46,704 nt of DNA from UBA8752 sp040261275 (GTDB lineage Bacteria; Bacteroidota; Bacteroidia; Flavobacteriales_D; Sanyastnellaceae): contig JBDQOI010000020.1 of assembly GCA_040261275.1 (NCBI GenBank), positions 1 to 46,704 on the forward strand, read 5' to 3'. The position numbers were made by a program, and so were the translations under genes. Below, piece after piece: positions 34,120 through 43,899 of the stretch. Numbering within the stretch: position 1 is the first letter of the stretch; each line of letters starts with the position of its first letter. The notes beneath the pieces were generated by a model, which worked only from the letters and a program-made list of their open reading frames with translations, was not told where the DNA came from and made no database searches.

Positions 34120-35475
34120 TCAATCTCCCGGAGATACCGAGGGCTCCATGGAATCCTTCAGGCTCTCATTGACTTCCTCCACCGGCAATTCAAGGATTCT
34201 GCTGCTCTCTCCTCCGTCGAGGGTTCCCACATCGCGGAGGCGGCGTTCCATGACATTGGTACGGGTGTGGCGGAGCTTTTCCAGCTCATTCTTCGCCTTG
34301 CCCAAGCGGTCGTCTACTTTGTCCAACTGCTCGGAGAACTTGCCAAACTCTGTCTTGACCGCTTCCAAAATCTTCCAGACCTCGCTGCTCCGCTTGGTCA
34401 CAGCCAGCGTTCGGAAGCCCATCTGCAGGCTGTTCAACAAAGCCGACATGGTCGTGGGTCCGGTCACCGTGATCCGGTACTTGCGCTGGAGCGTCTCGAA
34501 AATCCCCTTGTGGCGCAATACCTCGGCGTACAGCCCCTCCACCGGGAGGAACATAATGCCGAAATCCGTCGTGTATGGCGCTTCTACATACTTCTGGCTG
34601 ATGTCCTTGGCAAAAGACTCGATGGTGCGGGCCAGCGCCTTCTCCGAGTCTTCAATCGCCTTCAGGTCCCCTGCCTCGCGTGCGTTGAGCACCGCCTGAT
34701 ACCCCTCCAAGGGAAACTTACTGTCAATGGGCAGCCACACCGTATCGTTGTTGTCCTGACCGGGCATGCGCACCGCAAATTCCACCCGCTCGGTGCTACC
34801 AGGGCGGGTGGCGATGTTCTCCTCGTACTGGTCCGGGGTGAGCAGTTGTTCGAGGATATTGCCCAGCTGATACTCACCCAGGATGCCCTTGGTCTTGACA
34901 TTGGTCAACACCTTCTTGAGGTCGCCCACTCCGCTGGCAATGGTCTGCATCTCCCCGAGGCCCTTGTGGACCTGCTCCAACCGATCGCTGACCTGCTTGA
35001 ACGACTCACCCAACCGCTTCTCCAGGGTGGTCTGTAGCTTCTCATCCACCGTCTTGCGCATTTCGTCCAACCGCTTACCGTTGTCCTCCCGCATCTCCGT
35101 GAGCTGCTTTTCCACCGTGCCCCGCACATCCTTGACCGACTCCAGGCTCTTCTTCCCTTGAACGTCGAGCTGCTTGATCAAATCCCCAAAGCGTTCCCGC
35201 ATAGCGCTGGTTTGAGCCGTACCCTGCTCTTCCACCTGCTTGCGGAATGCCCCGAAACCGTCCGTCAACTCCTTGCGCTGCGATTGCGCAAGCTCTGACC
35301 CTTCTTTGCGGTTTTCCCGGAATTCATCGCGCAGGGCGCTTTCCAATCGATCCAGCTTTTCGATGATCTGGGTCTGATCGCCTCCCCCACCTTGTCGGGA
35401 ACGGGTCAGGACGAGTAGACATGCCACCGCCGAGAACAAGGCGGCAAGGGCAGAAAGGAGAAGGGCTGTAGACAT
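34120..35475 (-). CDS. rmuC: DNA recombination protein RmuC
   Basis: 451 residues. N-terminal membrane helix (STALLLSALAALFSAVACLL, 2-21), a long charged coiled coil (~35-190) and the RmuC nuclease-like core (~195-400): KTKGILGEYQLGNILEQLL, LPIDSKFPLEGYQ, TDFGIMFLPVEGLYAEVL, YRITVTGPTTMSALLNSLQMGF. RmuC proteins limit rearrangements at inverted repeats; the core resembles restriction-endonuclease folds. Length and domain order are normal. TTTCATTG at -12 is a weak -7-like match. The gene stands alone. Confidence 0.95.
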   Translation of the reverse strand: MSTALLLSALAALFSAVACLLVLTRSRQGGGGDQTQIIEKLDRLESALRDEFRENRKEGSELAQSQRKELTDGFGAFRKQVEEQGTAQTSAMRERFGDLIKQLDVQGKKSLESVKDVRGTVEKQLTEMREDNGKRLDEMRKTVDEKLQTTLEKRLGESFKQVSDRLEQVHKGLGEMQTIASGVGDLKKVLTNVKTKGILGEYQLGNILEQLLTPDQYEENIATRPGSTERVEFAVRMPGQDNNDTVWLPIDSKFPLEGYQAVLNAREAGDLKAIEDSEKALARTIESFAKDISQKYVEAPYTTDFGIMFLPVEGLYAEVLRHKGIFETLQRKYRITVTGPTTMSALLNSLQMGFRTLAVTKRSSEVWKILEAVKTEFGKFSEQLDKVDDRLGKAKNELEKLRHTRTNVMERRLRDVGTLDGGESSRILELPVEEVNESLKDSMEPSVSPGD

Positions 35476-35560
35476 GAGGCAATGAAATTTTGAGAACCGG
35501 GAAAGGAAAGATACCGGGATTTCCTTGCGCCGACGAATGCCTCACCCGGCCCACCTTGCT

Positions 35561-36334
35561 TCAGTGCCGGTGCACGAAATGCTGCGGGTCAAAGCGAAGC
35601 CGGGGGCCGTAAACACCGCCCTCTGCGCGCTTTCCCGCCGAGATTACCATGGTCACCACAGCCTCGCGCGGCAATCCGAGGATGCGCTTGACGCGGGCGC
35701 TGTCCATGCCTTCCATGGGACAGGTATCGAAGCCGTGGGCACGCATGGCGAGCATGAAATGGGCACAGGCCAATGCCGTGGACTTATGGGCCCAGATGCG
35801 CATACCCCACTTGCCAATGGGTTCCCGCGGATAGGGCTTGCTCCTGCCGCGCCATCGCGTCAATACCCACTTGAATGGCGTCCGCCAGCCAAAGGCCCCT
35901 TGGTCGTAGACCAAAGGCGTGATCTTGCGGTAGTACTGATAGGCGCCGTCGGGAACGTTACCCGCCTTGTCAAAGGCCTCGATCATCCAGCGGTTGTTCC
36001 GACGCCACAAATCGGGACGTCCTACAAAAACCAAGAGCTCCTGGGCCGTGCCCGCCGCGGGCTGTGAAAGGCAGGCCTCCACCAGTGCTGCCTTCTTCTT
36101 TTCATCGACCACATGGTGAATCTCCCAAGCCTGCAGATTGGAAGAATTCGGGGCTTTCAATGCAGCATCCAAACACGCGTCCATGACCTCCGAAGGGATG
36201 GGGTCGTCGGCATACACCCGAACGCTCCGTCGAGAATCCACTATGGCATGGAACGCTTCAGCGTCCGTATGGGGCGCCTCAATGGATGGGCGTTCCTTTT
36301 CCTCTACCGGCGCGAAAATCTTGACCTTGGACAT
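35561..36334 (-). CDS. Nitroreductase-family FMN oxidoreductase
   Basis: 257 residues. The nitroreductase fold begins with HAIVDSRRSVRVYADDPIP (FMN phosphate-binding arginines), then LKAPNSSNLQAWEIHHV, and later GFDTCPMEGMDSARVKRILGLP with a final VISAGKRAEGG. Such enzymes reduce nitro compounds or quinones with NAD(P)H; the natural substrate is unknown. Cytosolic. CATCTTTG at -12 (36339-36346) is a near-consensus -7 element. It is divergent from the GH92 gene, 44 bases apart, so the two promoters must overlap. Confidence 0.9.
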   Translation of the reverse strand: MSKVKIFAPVEEKERPSIEAPHTDAEAFHAIVDSRRSVRVYADDPIPSEVMDACLDAALKAPNSSNLQAWEIHHVVDEKKKAALVEACLSQPAAGTAQELLVFVGRPDLWRRNNRWMIEAFDKAGNVPDGAYQYYRKITPLVYDQGAFGWRTPFKWVLTRWRGRSKPYPREPIGKWGMRIWAHKSTALACAHFMLAMRAHGFDTCPMEGMDSARVKRILGLPREAVVTMVISAGKRAEGGVYGPRLRFDPQHFVHRH

Positions 36335-36338
36335 GGGC

Positions 36339-36346
36339 CAAAGATG
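36339..36346 (-). promoter_or_regulatory. -7 box CATCTTTG, 12 bases before ATG 36334
   Basis: Five of the six fixed positions of TAnnTTTG, with the same -12 spacing as the other candidate leaderless starts. Confidence 0.42.
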
Positions 36347-36378
36347 GGGCCTTGAATGAGGTTCCCGAGATTGCCGGT

Positions 36379-38736
36379 ATGAATCGCTTTCGAGGGACCC
36401 TCTTTTTCTCCCCTCTCCTCCTGCTTGTCACGGTCAGTGGGTGTCAATCCAACGACCTGAAAGCACCTGCTGAAGACCTTTCACCCCCTTCATCAACTGC
36501 CGAAGGCTGGCAGGAAGCGCCTCTGTCGAGCCACGTAGACCCCTTCATCGGCTCGGACCGCATGGGCCATACCTATCCCGGGGCCACCGTGCCCTACGGC
36601 ATGGTCCAATTGACCCCGCAGACCCGCTTTGAACCCTACTCAAGAGAAGACGGTGGCTACAATCCCGAGACTTACCGCTACTGCGCCGGCTACCAATACA
36701 GCGATACCACCATCCTCGGTTTCGCCCACACGGCCTTCAGCGGCACCGGCCACAGTGACCTAGGGGATCTGCTTCTCATGCCGACCGTTGGGCGCCCCGC
36801 GCTGTCGAACGGTGAGCGTGGCGGGCCCCATTTTGGCAGTCCATTCAGCCACGACCGGGAAGACGCCCACCCCGGATATTACAATGTCCACCTCGAGCGG
36901 TACGACATTGCCGCCGAGCTCACTGCCACAGCTCGGACCGGGCAACACAGGTACACCTTCCAGTCTGGAGGCGACGCCCATTTGGCAATCGACTTGGCCT
37001 ACAACATCTACCACCACCCCGATAAGAACGTCTGGACCTTTATCCGCATCGAGGATGACTCCACCGTTGTCGGTTACCGCCAGACCACCGGCTGGGGCCG
37101 GACCCGCCTGGTGCACTTCGCCCTCCGCTTTGATCGGCCCATCGCCGACTTCGGTCAGGAACAGGGCACGGACCTCGCATACAACGGCTTTTACCGCCGC
37201 TTTGACGAGCACCAAGGATTCCCGGAAATGGCGGGCCGCGACCTTAGAATTTGGCTCGATTTCGGCACATTAAGCGCCGGGGAACAGCTCAATGTGCGCG
37301 TTGGGCTCTCCGGGGTGAGCACGGCAGGTGCCCTCGCCAACCTTGAGGCAGAGGCCCCTACTTCCGACTTTGAAGGCACCCGAAAGCGAGCCACGGAGAC
37401 CTGGAACCGTGCCCTCGCGGTGGCCCGCATCGATCCGCTGAAGGAGTCCGACCTCACCACCTTCTACACCGCTCTGTATCACAGCATGCTCAGCCCGGTT
37501 CTGTACGAGGACGTCGACGGCAGGTACCGCGGACTCGACCAAAACATCCACACTTCTGAAGGCTTCGTCAACCACACCATTTTCTCGCTGTGGGACACCT
37601 ATCGGGCCCTGCATCCTTGGATCAATTTGACCCAGCCGGAGAAGGCCGCCGACCTCGTCCACAGCATGCTGGCCCACGCCGACGAAAGCGTGCACGGCAT
37701 GCTGCCCATCTGGAGCCACCATGCCAACGAGAACTGGTGCATGATCGGTTACCACGCCGTCTCCGTCCTGGCCGACGCCCAGGCCACACGCATTCCAGAC
37801 TTCCCCCTCGAGCGGGCCCTCGAAGCCTCCGTGAGAACGGCGCAAGTCCCCTATTTCGACGGCCTCGGCTCCTACCTCGAGTTCGGGTACTTCCCTGACG
37901 AGCTGAGCCACTCCTCCGTCTCGAAGACTTTGGAAATAGCCTATGATGACTGGTGCATTGCCCGCTTGGCAGAAGCCGCTGGCGATAGGGAGCTATCGAC
38001 CGAATTCGACCGACGCGCAGAGGGCTACCGCGCCCATTGGGACACCGCCTCCGGATGCATGCGCCCCAAGCTCGCCGACGGTTCCTTCCGTCAGGACTTC
38101 GACCCATTGGACACCCACGGGCAAGGCTTCATCGAAGGCAATGCATGGAACTACGGCCTCTATGTCCCCCACGCCGTGGACTCCCTCATCGCTTGGCATG
38201 GCGGACCGGAAGCCTTCGCCACCCACCTCGACTCCCTGTTCACCATGGAGCTTGACGACCACTACTTTGCCCAAACCGAAGACATCTCGCGCGATGGCAT
38301 CATCGGCAACTACGTTCACGGCAACGAACCCGGCCACCACATCGCCTACCTCTACAACCGCGCCGGTCGTCCCGACCTGACCCAACAGCGCGTGCGCATG
38401 ATCTGCGACGCGATGTACGGCCCTGATGTCAATGGGCTTTGTGGCAACGACGACGCCGGCCAGATGTCAGCCTGGTACCTTTTCAGCGCGCTGGGCTTCT
38501 ACCCCGTGGCGCCGGGTTCGGGTTGGTACGAATTGGGCAGTCCATCCGTGGCCTCCGCAGATGTGCAGATCGGCCAGGATAAAGTGCTTCAGATCCGCAC
38601 GGAAGGCAATGCCCCTGACCGCTGGAAGGTCGCGGCCATCGAATGGAACGGTCGGCCCTTGGACAGCCACCGCATCCATGCCGACCAACTCCTCCAAGGC
38701 GGCACGCTCCTGTTCAAGTTTGCAACAGGCGCCTGA
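36379..38736 (+). CDS. GH92 alpha-1,2-mannosidase lipoprotein
   Basis: 785 residues from ATG 36379 (MNRFRGTLFFSPLLLLVTVSGC; lipobox VSGC); an upstream TTG is in frame but less likely. GH92 hallmarks: VDPFIGSDRMGHTYPGATVP, FAHTAFSGTGHSDLGD, SHHANENWCMIGYH (E451, likely general acid), HGNEPGHHIAYLYN (648-661) and GNDDAGQMSAWYLFSALGFY (689 onward; D691/D692 region, likely general base). GH92 enzymes are Ca-dependent inverting exo-alpha-mannosidases that trim mannose from N-glycans or mannans. The lipid anchor suggests periplasmic or surface location. No SusC/SusD pair or regulator is adjacent. The stop lies 3 bases from the convergent TspO-fusion gene. Confidence 0.94.
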   Translation: MNRFRGTLFFSPLLLLVTVSGCQSNDLKAPAEDLSPPSSTAEGWQEAPLSSHVDPFIGSDRMGHTYPGATVPYGMVQLTPQTRFEPYSREDGGYNPETYRYCAGYQYSDTTILGFAHTAFSGTGHSDLGDLLLMPTVGRPALSNGERGGPHFGSPFSHDREDAHPGYYNVHLERYDIAAELTATARTGQHRYTFQSGGDAHLAIDLAYNIYHHPDKNVWTFIRIEDDSTVVGYRQTTGWGRTRLVHFALRFDRPIADFGQEQGTDLAYNGFYRRFDEHQGFPEMAGRDLRIWLDFGTLSAGEQLNVRVGLSGVSTAGALANLEAEAPTSDFEGTRKRATETWNRALAVARIDPLKESDLTTFYTALYHSMLSPVLYEDVDGRYRGLDQNIHTSEGFVNHTIFSLWDTYRALHPWINLTQPEKAADLVHSMLAHADESVHGMLPIWSHHANENWCMIGYHAVSVLADAQATRIPDFPLERALEASVRTAQVPYFDGLGSYLEFGYFPDELSHSSVSKTLEIAYDDWCIARLAEAAGDRELSTEFDRRAEGYRAHWDTASGCMRPKLADGSFRQDFDPLDTHGQGFIEGNAWNYGLYVPHAVDSLIAWHGGPEAFATHLDSLFTMELDDHYFAQTEDISRDGIIGNYVHGNEPGHHIAYLYNRAGRPDLTQQRVRMICDAMYGPDVNGLCGNDDAGQMSAWYLFSALGFYPVAPGSGWYELGSPSVASADVQIGQDKVLQIRTEGNAPDRWKVAAIEWNGRPLDSHRIHADQLLQGGTLLFKFATGA

Positions 38737-38739
38737 AGC

Positions 38740-40407
38740 TCAATTCCAGAGCATGGCGTCGATGGCCTTGGACGTGCTGTCGGCATTCACGCCGTAGGTC
38801 TGCTTCATCAGCACCACCGCCGTCTGGGAGGCGGGATGGGCGAAGTATTGCGTGTTGAAATAGCCGCCCCAGAAGAAGGCGCCCTCGGCCTCCCCTCCGT
38901 TGCGCACGCCAAACGCCAATCCCTGGTTCCAACCTCCGTCCAGCAAGCCGAGCGCATGATCGGCCATCACGGTATCCACCGTGCTTTCCTCCAGCAGTCG
39001 GCCTTCCCCTGCACGCCCCCGGTCGAGGTAGCACTGCAGGAATCGGGCATAGTCTTCTGCCGTGGAGGTCAAGCCCGCCCCGCCACCGCACAACGGCCAT
39101 TCGGGATGAAGCGGATAATCGATGGTGTAACGTTTGTGCTCATGCCGCTTGAATCCGCCCACATCCGGCACGGGTTCAGCCACCATCACAAGGCGATCTA
39201 CGTCCGCCTCAGGCAGCGCGAAATGGGTGTCCGACATCCCCAACGGCGCCAACACTTCTTCCTCCACGAACGCGGCAAAGGGACGGCCCGAGGCCACCTC
39301 AACCACCGCCACAAGCACATCGAGACCCAAGCTGTAATTCCACTGACTGCCAGGCGAATGAATGAGGCATGTTGAAGCGATCTTCTGCGCGTTTTCGCGG
39401 GTGGACCTTTCATCCCGCGGGAACAAATCCACGATGTCGTGCTTGTCGTAGAGCGCCTCGAACCGGGGGTCGCCGATCTCGCCGTAGGAGATGCCGCTGG
39501 TGTGCGTCATGAGCTGGCGCACCGTCATGACTTGCTCCGCCGGAATCACCGTGAAAGTGGTGTCCGACATCAGGGAATCGATGACGCCAATGCCCTCGAA
39601 TTCGGGGAGGTACTGCGCCACCGGTGCATCCAGATCGAGCAGACCGCGCTCCCACAATACCATGGCAGCCGTTGAGGTGATGGCCTTGGATTGGGAGCAG
39701 ATGCGAAACAGGGCATCCCGTTCCATGGGCCGCCCCGTCATGGGGTCCGCTGCTCCATAGGCTTCGTGCACGGCGACCTCCCCGTTGCGGCGGATCAACA
39801 GCACGGCCCCGGGAATCTGCCCTTCCTCCACCGCCCATTCAATGGCGCCGTCCAGCACCTTCCATGCCTCATCCCATTCGGACTCAGGCCAACCGACGGA
39901 CGCCGTTTCTGCGGGAGCCTGCACCTCAGGACCGTTGGCCCAAACGACATAGGCATTCAGGGATGTCGCGATCGCCAGCCACACCAGATAAGGCACCACT
40001 CCCCATCGGCCCGCACCTGCGGTAGACCAATTCCGCGCCGCCATCGCCGCGATCACCGCATAGAGCGACAGGATCTCGAACAGGGCCACCCCCGTGGCCT
40101 GCAAACCAAAGAAGAGCGGGTTCCAGGCCACATTCAACACCCACGCCAGACCGAACCACAAGGCCTGTCCCTTCTTGTCCGCAGCAGATTCCGCGCGGGC
40201 CCAAGCCGAAGTCATGAACCACGTGAAGCCCAACATGACCGTGGTCCAGGCCGCGCCGAAAACCCAACCGGGCGGCGTCCAAGGCGCCTTCGCCAATCCG
40301 GCATACCATTCGGAGGAGACCCCCGGCCCGGTCGCCATGCTTCCGATGGCGAGGCCACCAAAATTGAGAACGCCGAAAATCAAGAAGGGGACAATGCGCG
40401 AGGCCAT
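38740..40407 (-). CDS. TspO/MBR - serine beta-lactamase-like fusion protein
   Basis: 555 residues. Residues 1-~160 are a five-helix TspO/MBR domain: WYAGLAKAPWTPPGWVFGAA (34-53), WVLNVAWNPLFFG (89-101), PYLVWLAIATSLNAYVVWAN (139-158). After a short linker, ~175-555 is a class C beta-lactamase/penicillin-binding-like hydrolase: nucleophile motif S238-Q-S-K241, LMTHTSGISYG (299-309), Y358-S in place of YxN, and CGGGAGLTSTAEDYARF. TspO proteins bind porphyrins and lipids in membranes; the hydrolase would sit on the outer face of the inner membrane if the C-terminus is periplasmic. The reading frame is continuous across the junction. Substrate is unknown; this domain pairing is unusual. Confidence 0.88.
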   Translation of the reverse strand: MASRIVPFLIFGVLNFGGLAIGSMATGPGVSSEWYAGLAKAPWTPPGWVFGAAWTTVMLGFTWFMTSAWARAESAADKKGQALWFGLAWVLNVAWNPLFFGLQATGVALFEILSLYAVIAAMAARNWSTAGAGRWGVVPYLVWLAIATSLNAYVVWANGPEVQAPAETASVGWPESEWDEAWKVLDGAIEWAVEEGQIPGAVLLIRRNGEVAVHEAYGAADPMTGRPMERDALFRICSQSKAITSTAAMVLWERGLLDLDAPVAQYLPEFEGIGVIDSLMSDTTFTVIPAEQVMTVRQLMTHTSGISYGEIGDPRFEALYDKHDIVDLFPRDERSTRENAQKIASTCLIHSPGSQWNYSLGLDVLVAVVEVASGRPFAAFVEEEVLAPLGMSDTHFALPEADVDRLVMVAEPVPDVGGFKRHEHKRYTIDYPLHPEWPLCGGGAGLTSTAEDYARFLQCYLDRGRAGEGRLLEESTVDTVMADHALGLLDGGWNQGLAFGVRNGGEAEGAFFWGGYFNTQYFAHPASQTAVVLMKQTYGVNADSTSKAIDAMLWN

Positions 40408-40469
40408 GGAGGAGAGGGGCTTTTGTGGGCGACGTTAGAGCGCCGCAGGCGCAACTTCGGAAATCGGGG

Positions 40470-42696
40470 TCACTCCACCACAATGCGGTAGGTGGCTCCT
40501 TCCCCACGTTCCATCCACAACCGTAGCAACAGTGCACCTCTGGGCCATGCGTCGGAATTCAACCGCAAGGGCAAGACACCGGCTCCTTCATCAACTTTCC
40601 GGCCCTGCGGATCCACGACCTCCCAATCCACTGCCCCCTTGCGTTGAACCGAGGCCACGTTGAGGTCATCCGCTACTGGATTCGGCCACACCTGAAAAAG
40701 GTCGGTCTGTCCGTGCATGGGAGCCGCCTCGGCCACGCCATTGATGCCCAATACCTCCTGCACGGCGCGCACCGCATTGACCTTGCCCCAACCCCAAACC
40801 GTACTTCCCTCTTCCGTAATCTCGCCCGTATGGTCATCCTGTCGGGCCGTCACGCGCAGTGCCTCGCGGACCTCATCAACCGTCAGATCAGGGTTGGCCT
40901 CCAACATCAATGCCACGATGCCCGCTACCGCAGGCCCGCTCATGCTCGTACCGGAAAGCTTGGCGAAGGGATATGTCACCCCATTGAATTCCACCTCCTC
41001 AGTCACGTTGAAACTGGCATCGGTATAGGCGCTCATGGACGACTCCACGGACACGCCGGGAGCGGCAATTTCCGGCTTCAACCGCCCATCGAGCGTCGGC
41101 CCATAGGATGAGAAACTGGCCAGGGTGCCTCCCCCTTCGTTGCCCAGCGGATTCAAATACTCTGAGTAATACGCGGCCACCGCGATCACGCGCTCCGAAC
41201 ACGCCGGCGTCTGCACCCCGAAATGCGGATCTCCTGCTGTCCAACCGGCTCCGGGTGATTGGAAATCCTGGCCCCAATTGCCCACCCCGTTGGAGAGGTG
41301 CGTCGTATTCCAGCAGTGGACCGTCCCGCTGGGCGCCGTGACCTGCAGTCCCACCCCCAAGGGAACTGCCCGACTTGCGCACGCGCATGCGGATGAACGG
41401 CCTGCCGTTTGCGGGGTGTGCCTCTTCCACGATCAGCTCCACGGGCAAGGTGTCGCCTTCAAAAACGAGCGCAGTGTCCAGCATCATCGGGCCATCAGCC
41501 GTCGAGAACCAAGGGCTCTCGTGGACGATGTTGCTGCCCATGGAGGTCAAGGCGATTCCGGCCTCGAAGGACGCTCCCGCTTCCCCCCAGAGGGTCAGGG
41601 CCTGGCCCCACATGTTGGGGTTGGCGGATTCCGGGTAAAATTGGACCCGCGAACGGAGGATGTCCCCGCTGAAGGCGTGCGCGATGTGGTAGTCTTTGCT
41701 CCCATTGTTGCCGGCAGAAGCCACAAAGACCACCCCTTCCTCCGACATGCTGTCGATGAACTGGTTGAAGAGCCCCTGCCCATCGCGCGTGCCGAATTCC
41801 GGCAGGCTCCAGCTGTTGTTGATGACCAGCCGCTTGCCATCCGCTTCGGCGATGTCCTGCATCCAGGCAAAGGCATCCATGGCGGCAGCCTCGTCGATCA
41901 GGAAGGTTGTGAAGACCAATTCAGCACCCGGGGCCATCCCCACCAATGCCGTTCCCGCGCCTGCCCCTCCTGCGATGCCCGCCACATGCGTTCCGTGATA
42001 GGCAAAACCATAGATGTTGGCCGTATCGGAAGCCAATGAGGCAATGTCCGAAGGCTCCTCCGCCACGCGACCGTACCCAAAATCCGCCGGTCCCGGTCCT
42101 ACTTGCCGGTACTGGTCCCAAACCGCCCTGACGCGGGAGGCATTGAGCAGCGAATCGTAAAACATCGGATGGGTGTAGTCGAAGCCCCAGTCGAGCACGC
42201 CGATGAGCACACCTTCCCCCGTGTAGGCTTGCGGCAATCCCAACCCTGCTTGCACGCTGTCGACCCTCGTTCCATACCGCGCCTTTTCCAGGTCCGGCGC
42301 AGCCATGGCCGCCAGATGCCACTGCGCCAGCGGCAGAGCCTCCAGGACATCCAGGTGATCGATGTCCACGCGAAAAGACACCACCGCCCCGCTTCTGGAT
42401 CCGACCCGAACTGCAGGAGCCCATGCCGACATCGCCTCATATCCCATCGCTTCTGCGCCCGACAACAACGCCCCTACAAATCCCACCATGGGCCGGCCTC
42501 CCATCCACGCGACGGGATAAGTACCCTCAACAGCCCCCTGAAAAGCCCGGACATCGGGGTGTTGCAACCGCAAGGCTTGCAGCTGCATCAAATCCCAGCG
42601 CGACGTCATGGGCACGCGTTGCGAGACGCCAGTCTGCCCCATGGCATCAACGGGAACAATCGAAACAACACCGAGGAGAAGAATCAAAAACCGCAT
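40470..42696 (-). pseudogene. Subtilisin-like serine protease (S8) with T9SS tail, frameshifted
   Basis: One gene split between two frames. N-terminal part from ATG 42696: signal peptide MRFLILLLGVVSIVPVDAMG, catalytic Asp169 (GVLDWGFDYTHP), catalytic His234 (YHGTHVAGIAGG) and the oxyanion region ASAGNNGS. The frame breaks at a run of five C on the plus strand (41354-41358). Dropping one base joins ...RKSGSSLG to VGLQVTAPSGTVHCWN, and the second part (40470-41360) contributes SSYGPTLDGRLKPEIAAPG, catalytic Ser in LSGTSMSGPAVAG and a T9SS domain (FQVWPNPVADDLNV...TYRIVVE). Without repair the protease lacks its Ser and sorting tail. An assembly or sequencing indel in the homopolymer is as likely as a real mutation. 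A cross-linked disulfide or prodomain was not assessed. Confidence 0.88.
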
Positions 42697-42765
42697 ACGG
42701 ATGCGAAGATGGCTCCCAATCCAAACCGCTACCCGCCCAGGGGAACGACAGACCACTTCCTGAAT

Positions 42766-42773
42766 TAGGTTCG
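42766..42773 (+). promoter_or_regulatory. -7 box TAGGTTCG, 12 bases before ATG 42778
   Basis: TAnnTT-type element with its T at -12, again implying transcription from the start codon. It lies in the 81-base divergent region between the subtilase and hydrolase genes. Confidence 0.48.
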
Positions 42774-42777
42774 CAAC

Positions 42778-43896
42778 ATGAAGTCCTGCACTTGCCTTGC
42801 CCCGGTCGCCCTCTTGCTCGCCGCAACCGCTCTCTTTTCGGTTCCGCTGCATGCACAGCAGATGGACTGGGTGCTGGTCGATGCGGACCGGAACGACCGG
42901 GAAATCCCTGTGGACCTGCGCTTTGACGCCGAAGCACAAGCGGCACGGCCGTTGGTGGTCATCGGGCACGGATTCGCCATGACCTCCGGTGACTATGACG
43001 ATCTCAGCGCAGAGCTTGTCGCGGCCGGATTCACGGTGGCACTGGTGGATACCGAATCTGGACTGGCGCCTTCACATGCCGACTTCGGGCTGGACATGGC
43101 CTTTGTCGCTGCGCACGCTGCCGAAGAAGTAGGCGGTGACCTCGAAGGCCTGATTTCCGATGTCTCGGCTTTGGTGGGCCACAGCATGGGTGGAGGCGCC
43201 GCTTGGCTGGGCGCTGCAGCAATGGGCGAAAGTCTGGGAGCCGTGGTGGGCTGGGCACCGGCCGAAACCACGCCTTCTGCCCTGGCCGACGCGACCGACA
43301 TCGCCGCGCCCACCCTGGTCATTTCGGGCACGGCCGACGCCATCACTCCCCAGGCCACCCAACATCTGCCCTTGTTTGATGCGCTCAGCCCCGCGACCTG
43401 CCGGGCCTTTGCCTCACTCGAAGAAGGCGGTCATTGCGGCTTTGCCGACAGCGGCACCTTGTGCGACCTCGGTGAGTTTGGCTTCTCGGGCATGTCACGC
43501 GCCATCCAGCAATTCCACACGGCCGCCTTGACCATCGCCTGGCTGCAGCACCACCTATTGGGAGTCCCTGAAGCATGGTCAGATTTCGAAGCTCATGGCG
43601 AAGCAGAAGCTGCCGTCAGCCTCGACATCACCTGCTCCACCCTGTCCCTGGCAGAGGAAGGGGCCACCATGAATGCCCGCTGCTTCCCCAATCCGGTGAG
43701 GGAAACCTTGTTCCTTGACCTGCCTTCCAGCACGGCAACTGCCACTGTCCTTTCGAGCGATGGCCGCATCATGTCGCAATGGAACCCGACAAGCCCGCCG
43801 CGCATCGATGTAGCGACGTGGCCGGCCGGCGTTTACTTCCTCACCTTGGAAGGCCCCAGACAGCGCCAGACCCTGCGATTCATCAAGACACCCTAA
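42778..43896 (+). CDS. Secreted alpha/beta hydrolase with T9SS tail
   Basis: 372 residues with signal peptide to ~HAQ27. Alpha/beta-hydrolase core: VVIGHGFAM oxyanion region (60-68), nucleophile elbow GHSMGG with S136, acid D187 (SGTADAIT) and H219 (EEGGHCGF), similar in layout to dienelactone hydrolase, cutinase-like and PETase-like esterases. Several extra cysteines follow His219 (CGFADSGTLCDLG). Residues ~300-372 are a T9SS type A domain (ARCFPNPVRETLFLDL ... AGVYFLTLEG). An exported esterase or lipase-like enzyme is inferred; the substrate is unknown. The stop is 3 bases from the convergent TlpA-like gene. Confidence 0.88.
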   Translation: MKSCTCLAPVALLLAATALFSVPLHAQQMDWVLVDADRNDREIPVDLRFDAEAQAARPLVVIGHGFAMTSGDYDDLSAELVAAGFTVALVDTESGLAPSHADFGLDMAFVAAHAAEEVGGDLEGLISDVSALVGHSMGGGAAWLGAAAMGESLGAVVGWAPAETTPSALADATDIAAPTLVISGTADAITPQATQHLPLFDALSPATCRAFASLEEGGHCGFADSGTLCDLGEFGFSGMSRAIQQFHTAALTIAWLQHHLLGVPEAWSDFEAHGEAEAAVSLDITCSTLSLAEEGATMNARCFPNPVRETLFLDLPSSTATATVLSSDGRIMSQWNPTSPPRIDVATWPAGVYFLTLEGPRQRQTLRFIKTP

Positions 43897-43899
43897 GGA

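Noticed and set aside
33803..35037. Plus-strand frames over the glycosyltransferase and RmuC genes
   Set aside because: They run antisense to well-recognised proteins and have no family features.
40470..42969. Two independent protease genes on the minus strand
   Set aside because: The halves complement each other (Asp/His versus Ser plus T9SS tail) and join after a one-base change, so one broken gene is the simpler reading.
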